Assembly: GCF_963678635.1 (NCBI RefSeq)
Contig: NW_026971627.1
Location: forward strand, 1 to 42,500
DNA from: Symsagittifera roscoffensis
Lineage: Eukaryota; Xenacoelomorpha; Acoela; Convolutidae
Reading direction: 5' to 3'
Length of the DNA stretch: 42,500 nucleotides
Below the pieces are notes generated by a model. The model ran no database searches, was not told the origin of the DNA, and saw only the letters and a program-made list of their open reading frames with translations. Numbering within the stretch: the stretch's first letter is position 1; each line of letters starts with the position of its first letter. This document shows, piece by piece, positions 22,517 through 33,225 of the stretch. Position numbers and translations under genes: made by a program.

Positions 22517-24480
22517 TATTGCAATTCGGAAAATGTTTGGTAATTGCAATTTTATCAAGTTTGGTCCATACATGTTACGCTTATCTAAAATTGGAAATTT
22601 GAAAATTTGAAAAATCGAAAGGTTACCAACAGTCTGTAAAACCGTATTGCAAAAATAGTTCAACGCCCGCGTGGTGAAACGGTTAAGCAATTTGGGTTGA
22701 AAAATCAATGAGCATAATTTTGTTTTTTTCTGTTGCAAATAAGATTTTTTTTCTTATGTAAAGTTGGTGCAATTCGGATTTTTTGATACAAAAAGCAAGT
22801 TTTTATCATATCGGGGAAGTCAGAATGCAACTTAAGCGCACGAGGAAAAACACATATTCAGACAAGAGGTAATCAAAAACTGAAACAATTGGAATATTTG
22901 AAAGTTTTTGACTAATACTGAAACTTTTTAAGTAAGAAGTCTGCAAATTTTTGATTTAAAATCAAAAAACCCTCAAATCAAAATAAATTGCTATATTCTG
23001 AGATTAAAAATATGCTAAAAAAGATGTAAAGAATGAAGATGAGAGGGTATGCCCAGTCATGGATAATTCGTAGATTGTTCAGGCATTCAAAATTGAATGT
23101 TCTAATAAAGCAATTCTTTTCACTCTACTTGCCTTCTTCTGTTTTAAGCCGCGAAGTCTCTACAAGACACATTATAAGTGACAAGATTTTTAACACACGT
23201 CCCGTGGACAGCTGGTAGATTGTTTTGCTAAAAAGTAGACAGAAAAACTTCCTAGCACTGACTGCAACTTCCTATTTTAGCTGGAATTAAAGTTATCGAG
23301 CTAACACCAAAAATAGACGATCGAAGTTTCCATATCCGGCTACTAGAAATTTTAGAATTGGGTTAGAAAAAACCAAGCAAATTAATATGCAATTAGGAAG
23401 CGCCTAATAAGTAAAAATTATGAAATCATCTCACGCACACACACAAACTTGCTCTCATGAAATTTCATTCCACAAAAAATGAATCTTTAAGCTACTCTTT
23501 CGAAGTGCTATTTGAGCATTTTAGTTTCTCTTTTCTTCTCATCTCGCAGACGATCTTCATTTTGATATCATTGCCTTGTGGCTCATTTTCCAATGAAAGC
23601 AAATGAAATGATAATTTTGAAAAAAAAAATACAAAAGCAAAACAGAGAAATTGAACAATGGGAGTTTGTTGGGAAACTTGTGGGTCTACTAGTTGAAACT
23701 AGAATTCGGATGGTTGAGTATAATATTTAACGTCGAATGGTTGAAATTCTACTGAAATTTAGTAAAAATAGCCTAGGCTAGGTTTCTAAACATAGAACTA
23801 TGTCAAAAATCTGACAAAGTCAAAGTTGTAATGATAAAGGCTATTTTTTTAATTCGCAATCTTTTGATACGCACAGCGATTCTGGCCTTTTTGTAAGTTC
23901 GATGAACAATCGGTGTCTGAACATCTTACTAAACCAAGAAATCTAGAGGTACAATGTGAATTGGAGTTTTTTTTTTTCAAAATTGCATTAAGCGGCTTTT
24001 TCGAAACAGTTCTCACAATAATTATTGCAAAAAGAAAAACCCGTAAGATTACGAGATGCTCAAGATTATAAATTTGATATCTTAAACCTCTTCTAATGAC
24101 AATTCAAGAAAAGTGAAACCACTCCTCGAGCCAAGATTGGTTTGCTGAATAATTTGAATGGATTTGACATTGAGAAAAAACTGTGGTAAGATGTCAAATT
24201 TAGGTTTTGCTTAGCGCAGATAAGGTGGGAACGTTGAATATATCAAAATGAAGGCTTCTAAAAAAATTGTTATTGAAGTTGAAACAAGTGAAACATCGAT
24301 ATTGCATATCTTTTCAGCTCTAAAAAAATCCCTGAATTTCAAAAAATTTTGTTTCAAAATATTAAATTGGTTCATTTTCGTGTTTGAAACGAGGAAATTT
24401 TTATGCTTTATTCTTTGAAAAAAAAATTATTTCAAATTGATCACGACAAAATTACTTAATAAGAAAAGTCAGATTGAACG
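22517..24480. other. AT-rich intergenic stretch
   Basis: No supported gene. The 61-codon frame at 23,033-23,218 and the 87-codon minus frame at 22,475-22,738 have no recognisable content. There is a short CA-repeat near 23,436-23,447. Confidence 0.5.
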
Positions 24481-24483
24481 TTT

Positions 24484-24780
24484 TTGCACACTTCTGCATC
24501 ATCAGGTTCAATTTCTTTTTCACATGACACTCACTCAGTAAAAAATTTTCATTGCATTCAAAAACATAGCAAGCTGAAATCTAGTTGGGTTTACTTATTT
24601 TTTTTTCACAGTGGTTACAAAAAATTAAGTAATCTATGTTTTTTCTCTGAGATTTTCCAAGGTTTTTCGTTTTTAGTCTTTATTCTGCTTACTTTTATTT
24701 ACAGAACAAATACCAACAAAAAATGTGGTTAAGCAAACATTTTCCGAAAACCAGGCTGCTCATTGATGAAACTTGCCATG
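24484..24780 (+). other. Possible small exons of an unrecognised gene
   Basis: A T-run/CACAG acceptor at about 24,610 is followed by a frame reading GYKKLSNLCFFSEIFQ, ending at AG|GT near 24,660. A second acceptor (ATTTACAG, about 24,704) allows a phase-compatible continuation (QIPTKNVVKQTFSENQAAH) to a stop near 24,764. The splice-site spacing is like the other short introns here. No family is recognised, and a second frame over 24,720-24,850 is equally open. Confidence 0.25.
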
Positions 24781-24849
24781 TACAGCTAAAGAACAATTTG
24801 AAGCTGGTCACTTTGAAACATGCACGTTTTTATGCAAGTAGACACACAA

Positions 24850-25480
24850 AAGGCATCAACTGACCGCTAAATCTTTTGGAATCCATGACAATGCATTGAC
24901 TAACGTAAGTGGGCGTGTTGGGGAAAGTTTGAAAAAGACGTTGGCACTATGGCTTTATCTGTGTAATCTAAATACTTGATAAATTTGCCTGGAATTATCT
25001 GATAATTTTTTCGTGATTTTTATACTTAATTTGTTCATTTTTTTTCTATTTTTTTTATCTTATTTGGCTATTTCTTATCCTATAACTAAATGTGATTTTG
25101 TATCAATCATTTTTTCTGTTCCGTCCAACATTTACAAGCCTTGAATTATTTTCAAATCATTTTTTCAAACCGTTTCCAACCATATGTCGTGGCATGTTTT
25201 GAAGATTGCAAAGATAGTTAATCGGTTCATCCGGACTATTAGACAGTTTCTCGAAAAGCTTTCTCATTAGACCCTCATTACCCTGATGAAGTGTAAGTCA
25301 AATCAAAAATGGTTTTTAATAAATCTATCTTGACTCTTCAGATTAGTTGGGCCACAGTAGTCTTGTATCATGGTTGGAAGGGCACCAATGGTTTCATACA
25401 CACATTTTAAAGACTTAAAGATGAAAACGATTTAAAATACAGAAGATAAAATTAAACAGAATCGAAAGAAGCCTTAGTGA
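24850..25480. other. AT-rich intergenic stretch
   Basis: Nothing supported. A GTAAGT string at 24,905 looks like a donor but has no clear exon before it. Confidence 0.45.
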
Positions 25481-25483
25481 TGT

Positions 25484-26297
25484 CCCGCACCGGAGTTCCA
25501 TGGACAATAATTGATCATAATGGAAAACTGTTGTCGAAAATGTTGTCACTATAATCCATTTTTGTTGCAAACTTAGACCACGAAATCGGTTGTATTGTCA
25601 TTGTAATCGAATATTTTCGTAAAAGCACAATCCAACAAAATCCAATATAATGGATTATAATCCATTTAAAATCCTTTATAATTGATTATAACGGATTATA
25701 ATCTTTACGTTTTTTGCAAAATCATTTGCAAAACTTGCAACATTTCTGCGTTACTCACGGCCTGCTCGCAATCTAAACCTACTCGAATTAACCCCCCTCA
25801 CTTTGCCCCCTTTCCTCAATTGCCCGAACCTCCTCCCCTCACTCCCCTACGTTTATCCCTACGCCCACCCCCATATTTAATAAAGTTTACTGGGTAAAAC
25901 CGTGGGTGGGGGTAAACAGGGATGGGTTGGGTGTAAAAGACAAAAGATATAACAATTGAAAAGTGAAATGTAACATCTTATGAAACCTAATACGTAGCAA
26001 CTGCACTTAACAGTAAATGCGATAACTTTGAGAAAAGTTGTAACTTTCATGACTAACTCCTCAAAAAAATCCATTATAATTGATTATAATTGAGGATTAT
26101 AAAAAATAAGAAATATAAGTCATTTTCAATGGATTATAATCGATTATAATCGATTATAATGGACTATATTGATATGAAAATACTAGGATTATAATCCATT
26201 TTCGATGATTTATAATCCATTACTTTTGTAATTTTATATGTACTGACTATAAAAATGACAATGTAAGCGATTATTATTCATGGAATTCCAGTGCGGG
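25484..26297. mobile_element. 814-bp MITE-like element with 19-bp terminal inverted repeats
   Basis: The left end CCCGCACCGGAGTTCCATG (25,484-25,502) is the inverse complement of CATGGAATTCCAGTGCGGG (26,279-26,297) at 17 of 19 positions. The interior has no transposase. It holds a C-rich tract (25,795-25,875) and many copies of the palindrome GATTATAATC, including three in a row at 26,131-26,160. Target-site duplication is unclear (TGT on the left, GTGT on the right). The related right end at 22,498-22,516 shows that this is a family. The superfamily cannot be assigned from the ends. Short frames such as 25,682-25,897 arise from the C-rich tract and are not genes. Confidence 0.7.
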
Positions 26298-26610
26298 GTG
26301 TTAAAGTTATATTTAAGTTAATTGAACGGAGTAATTTTGCTCCTTGATGATCGCCTCACTGGTCGCACTAGATCGGAAGGGCCGTTGTCTCACGTAACTC
26401 TATTTCAGTCTGTTTATTAGGTCGTCTGATGATTTTAACTGGTCATAGTACAAATTTATTCCAGATTTAGTTATGGATCATGATTGGTTAGTGCTAGTTA
26501 TTGTACAGCATATAGTAATTAAAGATACAATATTAGGATGCGTCAAACAAATCGGGTTTTTGCGATAAGCAACGGCTATTAAGGGCCTTGCTCAATTCGT
26601 TATCCTTTCA
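26298..26610. other. Downstream region of the minus-strand helicase gene
   Basis: Lies 3' of the stop of the 26,611-28,996 gene. Two AATAAA strings on the minus strand (TTTATT at 26,455-26,460 and 26,413-26,418 on the plus strand) are about 150-195 nt past the stop and could be polyadenylation signals. No other gene seen. Confidence 0.4.
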
Positions 26611-28996
26611 CTAATGGTAAGTCATCTGCTCTTCGATATCATCTTGAAGCTCACTTAAAACAAAATCCCGCATACGTCGAAAGTTTTCCTTTTTCATGTC
26701 AGTTGCACGCGATAGAATGTCTCGGACCAAAATTGACAATAACGATAAGTTTTTTCGTAAAGTGCTCAAAACTTCTGACTGGTTTGGGTTCCATTCTAGT
26801 GCTTCCATAGCAAAGCGAAATGAGGTTACTTTGAGACGTTCTATTTTCAACGTGTGTGACGACAGAATTTTGTCAGAGTTAGAGCTATCAAATTTTTTTT
26901 CTTTTATATTTTCAAACTTTGTGCGAGCTAAATCCGAAAAATTATTTGCCAGTTCAAGCCGTCTTTCAACCAGTTCAGCAATATTTTGGCTGGCTAGCTT
27001 TTTCATGTATGATTCACGCTGCCTTTTAATTTCCTCAAGATCCGCAGGATTGGTTTCGGTTCCAAGTTCCCTATCACGTAACCGTTCCACATCTGTTTGG
27101 TCATGATCTATCAAGACTTCAAGAAGTTTAGATTTCTCTTTTTTTGAATTGTATGCAGCTTGACTCAAACACTCGTAGAGTTTCTTATTTGCTTTAGCCT
27201 GAAGCTCTGCAAGATTGGTTTGGGTGAAATAGTTTTCAAATATATTCTTTTCACTTAACCTCTTCGCATCTGTTTGGTCATGATCTATCAAGTTTTCAAG
27301 AAGTTGAGCTTCTTCTTTTTTCGAATTGTTTGCAACTTGACTCTTCTTGTTTGCTTTAAGACTTCGCTCGCAGCTTCGCTCCGAGAACACTTGCAGACAA
27401 ATTGCAGTTAAAGCGCTTGATAGTGCTTCATACAAGCAACTTTCAAGAGTAAAATCAGCGCTAATGTGGGTCGTCGGGTCAGAACATTCGGCACCATCAG
27501 CTAAACTGTGATGGCCAGCAGCTTCAAAAAACTGCTCGCTCATTTCCATCTTCAATTTCGCCAACTCTTTCATGGTCATCATCAGATACCATTGAGCTTT
27601 ATTTTTCATCGTCGTATTCTTTCTTTCTGTTTCCTTTTTTAGACTTTGACATTGACAAGCTAGCAGAGAATAGCTGACTTTGTACATTTTAAGAGCATAG
27701 ATACTGTCTTTGAGCCCGCAGTGGGCCGCTGCTTTTGCTTTCCATTTAGCCCAGTCGCTGCTGAGTCCAGACTCTGGAATATTATCTTGAAAAATCCAGG
27801 AGAACTTATCTCCTGCACGCACCCGTTCTTGTTTAATAATATTTATGGTCGGTGTTTTCATAAATCGGTGCCAGTTAAGCAAAGCAGAAGCATCAGTGAC
27901 TGTACTTGTCAATATATCTACAATTTTAAACTGGTCTGTTTCATGTGCAGATTCTAAAAGTTTCATCGTACTTTTGAAGTAACGTTTTGAAAATTCGCTG
28001 ATGCTATTTTCACCCACAATCAATATGATCTCTATTCCAAATCTTTTTAGCTCTTCTATATTTTCGCTATTGTAGATATCGTCTACCTGGAAAATAACTC
28101 CTCCACGAGATTTCGTAAGGACCCTGGTACCTTCTATATTGGGAACATCGATTTCTGTTGGGTAGGGCTTTTGTTTGAGGGCAAAAAACTTGTAATTGGA
28201 GCCAACCAAAATTACTTTTTTGCGTTGATTTTCCAAATTCTCCAAAAATTTTTCCACTCTTTTTCCAGATATTGTTTTCTTCAAATAATTTTCGACGTCC
28301 AGATTGTCGTCACAGAGTGAACTGTAAACAACAGCTATCTTTAAACTAGCTCTGGTCATCACTGGAAAGCAATAGAAGATCTCTCGCTCGGATGTGCCTA
28401 TGTTGTCTTGGTTGAACAACATGAGTACGACCATTATTCCGAATTCTGCGCCATTGACCTCCCAAGGTTGCATGAAACGAATTAACGGAAAATTATTTCG
28501 CGGTAAAGTGTTGATATAGTTTTCGCCGGGCATGTTAGGGTCCGATCGAATTGGAGCAATGGGATAACCTTTAGCGATTAGGTTGGATTCAATTTTTTTT
28601 CGAACGTTTTTTGAAACTGATGCGATGACTGGTAAGAATTCAGAATTAGCTGACATGTTGAAATATTTGACTATGGTAGATACACTCTCCGTGATGAATT
28701 CGGACTTCAAATCAGAACTTTTGTCATTGTTTTGGGTAACAATGCGAATATCTGGTTTCTCTCCGTGGAAATTATGAGCAGGTTTGCATTCTATTTCACA
28801 ACTATAGTTAAACTGACAAGAGCTCCTGTAGTTTTCCACAAAATGGACAATTTCGCTGGTAGATCTAAGAGATGAACTGAGGTTCATGTGCTTGTAGGCC
28901 GCACAGAGTTCAAGGTCATCTATGTGTGGGTCAGACGTGAACAAGATGCAGTGTTGATCGGATCGAACTTCACTCATAATGTGGGAAGTAAAGTCG
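26611..28996 (-). CDS. C-terminal half of SF1 (UvrD-like) helicase with coiled-coil tail
   Basis: A frame of 788 codons from ATG 28,975-28,977, but open upstream to a CTAACAG acceptor (28,997-28,999), so it is more likely an internal or last exon starting at 28,996. Residues counted from that Met: ILFTSDPHID (11-20, in the place of motif III), SSSLRSTSEIVHF (34-46, motif IV), NGAEFGIMVVL (175-185, motif V) and MTRASLKIAVVY (207-218, motif VI with its Arg). These are the 2A-domain motifs of UvrD/PcrA-type helicases. Walker A and B are absent, so this piece alone cannot hydrolyse ATP. Residues 410-788 are charged and helical, with a 59-residue in-frame duplication (LIDHDQTD at 563 and 622). It is co-linear with the NERD/P-loop exon at 41,210-42,500 on the same strand. 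It may be that gene's C-terminus or a separate truncated copy. Confidence 0.75.
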
Positions 28997-29055
28997 CTGT
29001 TAGTAGAAAAGTACAGCTACCTTTAAATTTAAGTTAAAAATGTCAACGGCTTCAG
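28997..29055. other. Short gap between divergent coding signals
   Basis: On the minus strand it ends in the acceptor CTAACAG for the helicase exon. On the plus strand it ends in GGCTTCAG before the CxxC frame. If the helicase frame really began at its ATG, this would be a divergent promoter region. Confidence 0.3.
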
Positions 29056-29250
29056 GTGGTATGGTGTAACGAAAAACTCTCAGAGCAAAAAAAAACAGAG
29101 CAGTTTAAATCCGGCAAGCCGCTCGAAATGGATTTGTCGCGATTTTGTGCATCGTGCGCAACTAGATTTAGAAAAATACCGCTTTTAACAGAGCAAATCC
29201 CTGAATGCTCTGACTGTCTTTTAAGGTCTATGAAGCTGTGTTCGCTTTAA
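29056..29250 (+). CDS. Small Cys-pair protein or exon, unrecognised
   Basis: The frame follows an AG acceptor-like site and has an internal ATG at 29,128. It encodes FCASCATRFRK and PECSDC, i.e. two CxxC pairs about 17 residues apart, as in zinc ribbons, and then ends. At 40 residues from the ATG it could be a tiny zinc-binding protein or a terminal exon. Its strand is opposite to the neighbouring helicase exon. G+C is higher than in flanking DNA. No family assigned. Confidence 0.3.
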   Translation: MVWCNEKLSEQKKTEQFKSGKPLEMDLSRFCASCATRFRKIPLLTEQIPECSDCLLRSMKLCSL

Positions 29251-31430
29251 GAAAAGATGAACTTTTCTAAGAAAAAAAAAGAAAAAAATCAAGATTTAAT
29301 TTAAATCATCCCCCACGCGCCATATAAAACATTAAGTGATATATTTTGTTCCTAGAAACCTAGAAACTATGTCAAACATCCTGTTTTAACCAATTTGGAA
29401 TGATTTCTAGGAGGGATTAAGTCGAGATATGTCTGATGAAAAAAAACCCACCACGAGGACAAATATTCTGTTACTTCCGTTACAAAAAACGGAACAATAA
29501 TGACAAGATTTTTTTAAAAACGACTTTAAGCAAAGTGCAACTGTTCCGACTAAAGTATAACAAAAGTGACGGGTTATTTGTTGTCGGGGTGTGTTCGTTT
29601 TCTTCAGACAAACTGCGACTTTTTAACTAAGAAACTTTGACGGTTTTTTTATCAGCCGAAAGGTATTGTTGTTCTGAGCTCCAATTTGAAAAAATATTTT
29701 AGGTTATTTTGTTTCAAAAAGATATGGGAGTCTGACTATTGCCATTTTGGCCAGTTTTGGATAATTAACGCGCGAAATAATTCCCGCTATTAACGTGTAA
29801 GCGGATATAGAATCCCGCATAGAAAACCTTCAAGTTTCGTTGAAACAGGCTACTTTTCAGATATTTTACGTTACTAGCAAAATTTAACTCTTTGGTTAAA
29901 AGACCCTAAAAGAAAGTAAAAATGTTCAGACTTTTTGCCCTGATACAAGCAGTGTTGTTTCTTATTCATGATTTATTCGTGAAATTTGATGGTGATGCAT
30001 GCCATAAAAGTACGCCAACTGATAAAAAACAGATGAAAATATCGAAAAAATGTTGTTATAAAATTAGGTGGCTTAGTAAAACATCAATGTAGCATCAATG
30101 TATTAAAGTACATTTATTACATGAAGGATAAATTATCCAGTGGATTTTTTCCTTGCGCAGGAGCCACCTATTTTCAACAAAATTACAAAGGGATGCCCTA
30201 GAAACTTACGGTTTCAGGGACACAACTAACTTCTTTTAAATATTGTTTAATAAAGCACTCAGATAGAAGATCTTCTTAGAAGCTGAAAGTTTTTTCTCAA
30301 GTTTTTGAATTCGACAAGAAAACCCATTGAAACGAAAACTCATTTGCAAAATTTTGCTCGACGAATTTTGGCACCTGCTCGTGTTATTTTAACCCCAGTT
30401 TCGCTTCAATTCGTCACTAGTATTAATAATGTGGTATAGAACCCTACACTGCCAATACTGCATAGTAACTATTGCATTAAAAAAAGATAATTTAGTATTA
30501 TGCTGTTTTCAGAAATGCAAGTTGCAATGGGAATAGTCCTACCCACAGTATATTGTGCGCCTATCGAGTGCACAGTTTGGTCTCGTAATTTTGAGAAAGT
30601 TCGCTGGTGTGAATGATATCTTTGGATAAGAAACTTTCACCACATCTCGATATAAAAATTTTCTTCCGACTTTTGAAAATGCGGAGCAAGTTTGTATTTG
30701 GGTGAGTTTTAGTTTTTTTCCTCGCAAAATAAGGTAAACCAAATAAACATCGAACTGGGTTGAGCAATATATCACAATGAAATCTTTCCATTTGTGACAT
30801 AAACTAAATTATTGAGTTTTGGTCAAAATTCTAGCTTTTAAAGCGAGCAAGCAGGCTTGTTATAAAAGGGTAGTAAAAACCCACACAAAAAGGATTGTGT
30901 AAACCCACTGAAATTTTTATTTATATCTGGAGTTTTCTAATGGCATACTAGGAAAAGAAAAATAAAATGTTAAAATTAAAAAAAAACGGCAAAAAATTGA
31001 GATGTTCAAATAATCTAGGCTTTCCTTCAGATCTTGTCATTGAATCAAGCACAAAAATAATCGAGGCAATGTATTAATTTTTGAAAAAACTAATTTTGGT
31101 TTCTTTTTCAGAATATAGTAGGAACATTCTGTGCAGCTTGCACAGCAACTAGCTCTCTTTGTTTCACTTTTTTCTTCAGGAAAAATTGGTTGGCCCTACT
31201 GTTTTTTCATATAATGTTTGGTTATACCTGCTGTTTTCATGTTGAATGGTTATGTTTGCAAGAGTTGTAGCTGTACTTGATTTGTTTCGAATGAAACTCA
31301 TCACAAATAATGAATGTAGCTTCCTGAAGAGCGGGGGAGAGATCCGCGCGGAGTTTTTCAACCTTCAGATCTCTCGTTGCTGAAATTTGTTTGCAAAAGA
31401 TTAGGTTCCAAACAAAATTGTTCCACCCGC
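29251..31430. other. Intergenic or intronic stretch with no supported gene
   Basis: Lies between the two helicase pieces. The frames at 29,436-29,630 (+), 30,539-30,800 (-) and 31,176-31,361 (-) show no recognised domain. On the minus strand I looked for a hydrophobic run followed by Asp-Glu (helicase motif II) and did not find one. Confidence 0.45.
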
Positions 31431-31850
31431 ACTCAGTAAAAAGAGAAAAAAATCGATTATAATATTATTATTTTAATACTTTTAGAAAAATTAAAATTAT
31501 TTATATGCGTCATGCTTAGAGGTTTCAAAATTTTATAATTCATTATAATGATAACACTTTTGGTGACCTTTTGATAAAATTATCACCAATTGTAATCGAA
31601 GGCACTTTTGAAAAGTTTCGAACAAAACTAGCTTTTGGCGCGTGCTTCCTGTCTAATTTAGTATATATTGGCGCCAAAGAACCCTTTAGAAAATTTTTCG
31701 GCTCCGTCACCGAAAAAAAAATATTTCAAGTCCCGCTCGCCCCGCCCCTGGCTATTTGTAAAAAATTACAATTTATTTTACTTGTTTGGTAACCTACTGA
31801 ATAATAATGGCTTAAAAATCATTATAAAAGATTATAATTCAAAAAAATTC
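31430..31850. repeat. Fragment related to the GATTATAATC/C-rich element family
   Basis: Starts with CACCCGCACTCAG (31,424), shared with 12,475 and 20,566, followed by ATCGATTATAATATTA and further ATTATAA strings. No inverted ends found. Confidence 0.4.
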
Positions 31851-31923
31851 GTATTGAATGATCAGTTTAGTATTGAATGATCAGTTTAGTATTGAATCAA
31901 CTTAGTATTGAATGATCAGTTTT
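31851..31923. repeat. 19-bp tandem repeat, about four units
   Basis: The unit GTATTGAATGATCAGTTTA occurs at 31,851 and 31,870, then as a shortened unit at 31,889 (GTATTGAATCAACTTA), then again at 31,905 with one end change. Each full unit contains TGATCA. Confidence 0.9.
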
Positions 31924-32015
31924 GATTGATGTGAGAAAAAAAAACTGTGCTAATAAAAGCCGGCAATTGCAGGATTTCAATTAGAAGGTTGGAACAAGCA
32001 CGAAATTGATATCCA

Positions 32016-32426
32016 TTGCTAAACAGAAGATTGTGCTATACACCGGTATTTCGAGTAATTCTCGATATATGTCACTTCCATGACCTTTTGAAATTGGATG
32101 CTGTTTGGCAATCACTAATTCTTTCCCAAAATCTCATATTGACATTTTATCGGAGATCAAATTACGATTTTTCAGTCTTTCAAATTTCTATTTTCAAAAG
32201 ACCTCAGTACTCTCTGATTATATCAAAAAATTGTCAAAATGGTAGAGTTCCAGCAGACTGCAAGTTAGAATTGCCTAATGCATATTTATATTTCGGAAGT
32301 AATATTTTCAATTGTTTAAAACAACGTGTTTACCTGCTCACCCCTATCGAAAAGTTTCAGATAGTTTTAGAAAAAATCACCCAGAGAAACGTTGAGTATT
32401 TCTTCGAGTATTTCAAATCAAAATAA
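32016..32426 (+). CDS. Unrecognised ORF of 136 codons without an ATG
   Basis: Open from TTG 32,016 to TAA, long for DNA of this composition, with an AG (CTAAACAG) just inside its start that could be a splice acceptor. There is no internal Met, so it can only be an exon or a fossil. The C-terminal two thirds reads like a folded protein (KQRVYLLTPIEKFQIVLEKI). The diverged copies at about 34,612 and 36,660 of the same repeat are broken by stops and indels, so this is the only open copy. No family recognised. Confidence 0.3.
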   Translation: MLNRRLCYTPVFRVILDICHFHDLLKLDAVWQSLILSQNLILTFYRRSNYDFSVFQISIFKRPQYSLIISKNCQNGRVPADCKLELPNAYLYFGSNIFNCLKQRVYLLTPIEKFQIVLEKITQRNVEYFFEYFKSK

Positions 32427-33225
32427 TCACCTGCATGGTCATAAAAATTGGTAAATTTTTTGCTGCAAGCCAAAGTTTTGAAAAATTTGTTGGAAACAGT
32501 CAAGCTTTCGAAGAGTATACAACAGTTCTCAAAAAAAAATTTTACGTTTCACTGTAAAATTATAAAAAATTTTCGGCCTTGTAATTAAAATTTCGGATAA
32601 TAATTTTATGATCAATTATGCCCTTTTTGCTCTAAAAGCTCATTACATATTTCATTGAGCAGCCATACCTCTCAAATTTGAACCTAATAATGATATCTGT
32701 CTTTTGTGATATGCACGTTAATTATAGCCTTGATCTGGCTTAGTTCCTACGGAAAATGCTTTTTTTTCTCTTTTTAAATTAGAAAAACTGTAGCATCTTC
32801 ATTTGGTTCGGAGTCTGTAAATTTCTCGAAAAAAAAATATGGATAAAATTTTACATTCGCCATTTTCTTTTTTTTTCTTGAAGATTTGGAGCACATAGTA
32901 CTTGAGTTCCGGTTGTTTATCTACTGATTTGTTTTTGTTTCGTTTTGAATGACTTTTTTAGCTAGTTGTCAGGGTTAAATTTTTGTTTTCTAAAAAACAT
33001 TCTTTGGGTTTCTTGGGTTGGTAAAAGTAATTATTGTCGAATATATGAAAACAATATAAAAAAACAATTGGGAGTGAAGATTTCAACTGCTCTATAAAAT
33101 TTACGTCATGTTTTTTTACTGTCCGTAAGTTTGGCTGAAATTGGTTCACTTTTATTTAAGTAATAATACTATGAAAATGATTGTGACTGATTGGACAAAA
33201 ACTAAAAAAAAATGTGAGCTGAAGT
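32190..33225. repeat. Satellite unit part P, first (diverged) copy
   Basis: CAGTACTCTCTGATT (about 32,204) to the phrase ending CTGATTGGACAAAA (about 33,200) matches, with many substitutions, 34,612-35,273 and 36,660-38,010. Shared landmarks include GACTGCAAGTTA/GACAGCAAGTTA, GATCTGGCTTAGTTCCTA, GGTTCGGAGTCTG and AAAAGTAATTATTGTCGAAT. Confidence 0.8.

Noticed and set aside
22665-22690. tRNA-like string CGCGTGGTGAAACGGTTAAG
   Set aside because: It resembles a D-arm, but no matching acceptor stem, anticodon arm or T-arm follows.
25682-26074. Pro-rich short frames in both directions
   Set aside because: They are translations of the C-rich tract inside the MITE-like element.
26696-27106. 136-codon plus-strand frame inside the helicase exon
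   Set aside because: Antisense shadow of the strong minus-strand coding frame; the same applies to 27,721-27,957 and 28,583-28,777.
31176-31361. Minus-strand frame considered as the missing helicase exon
   Set aside because: No DExx motif and no suitable splice phases.
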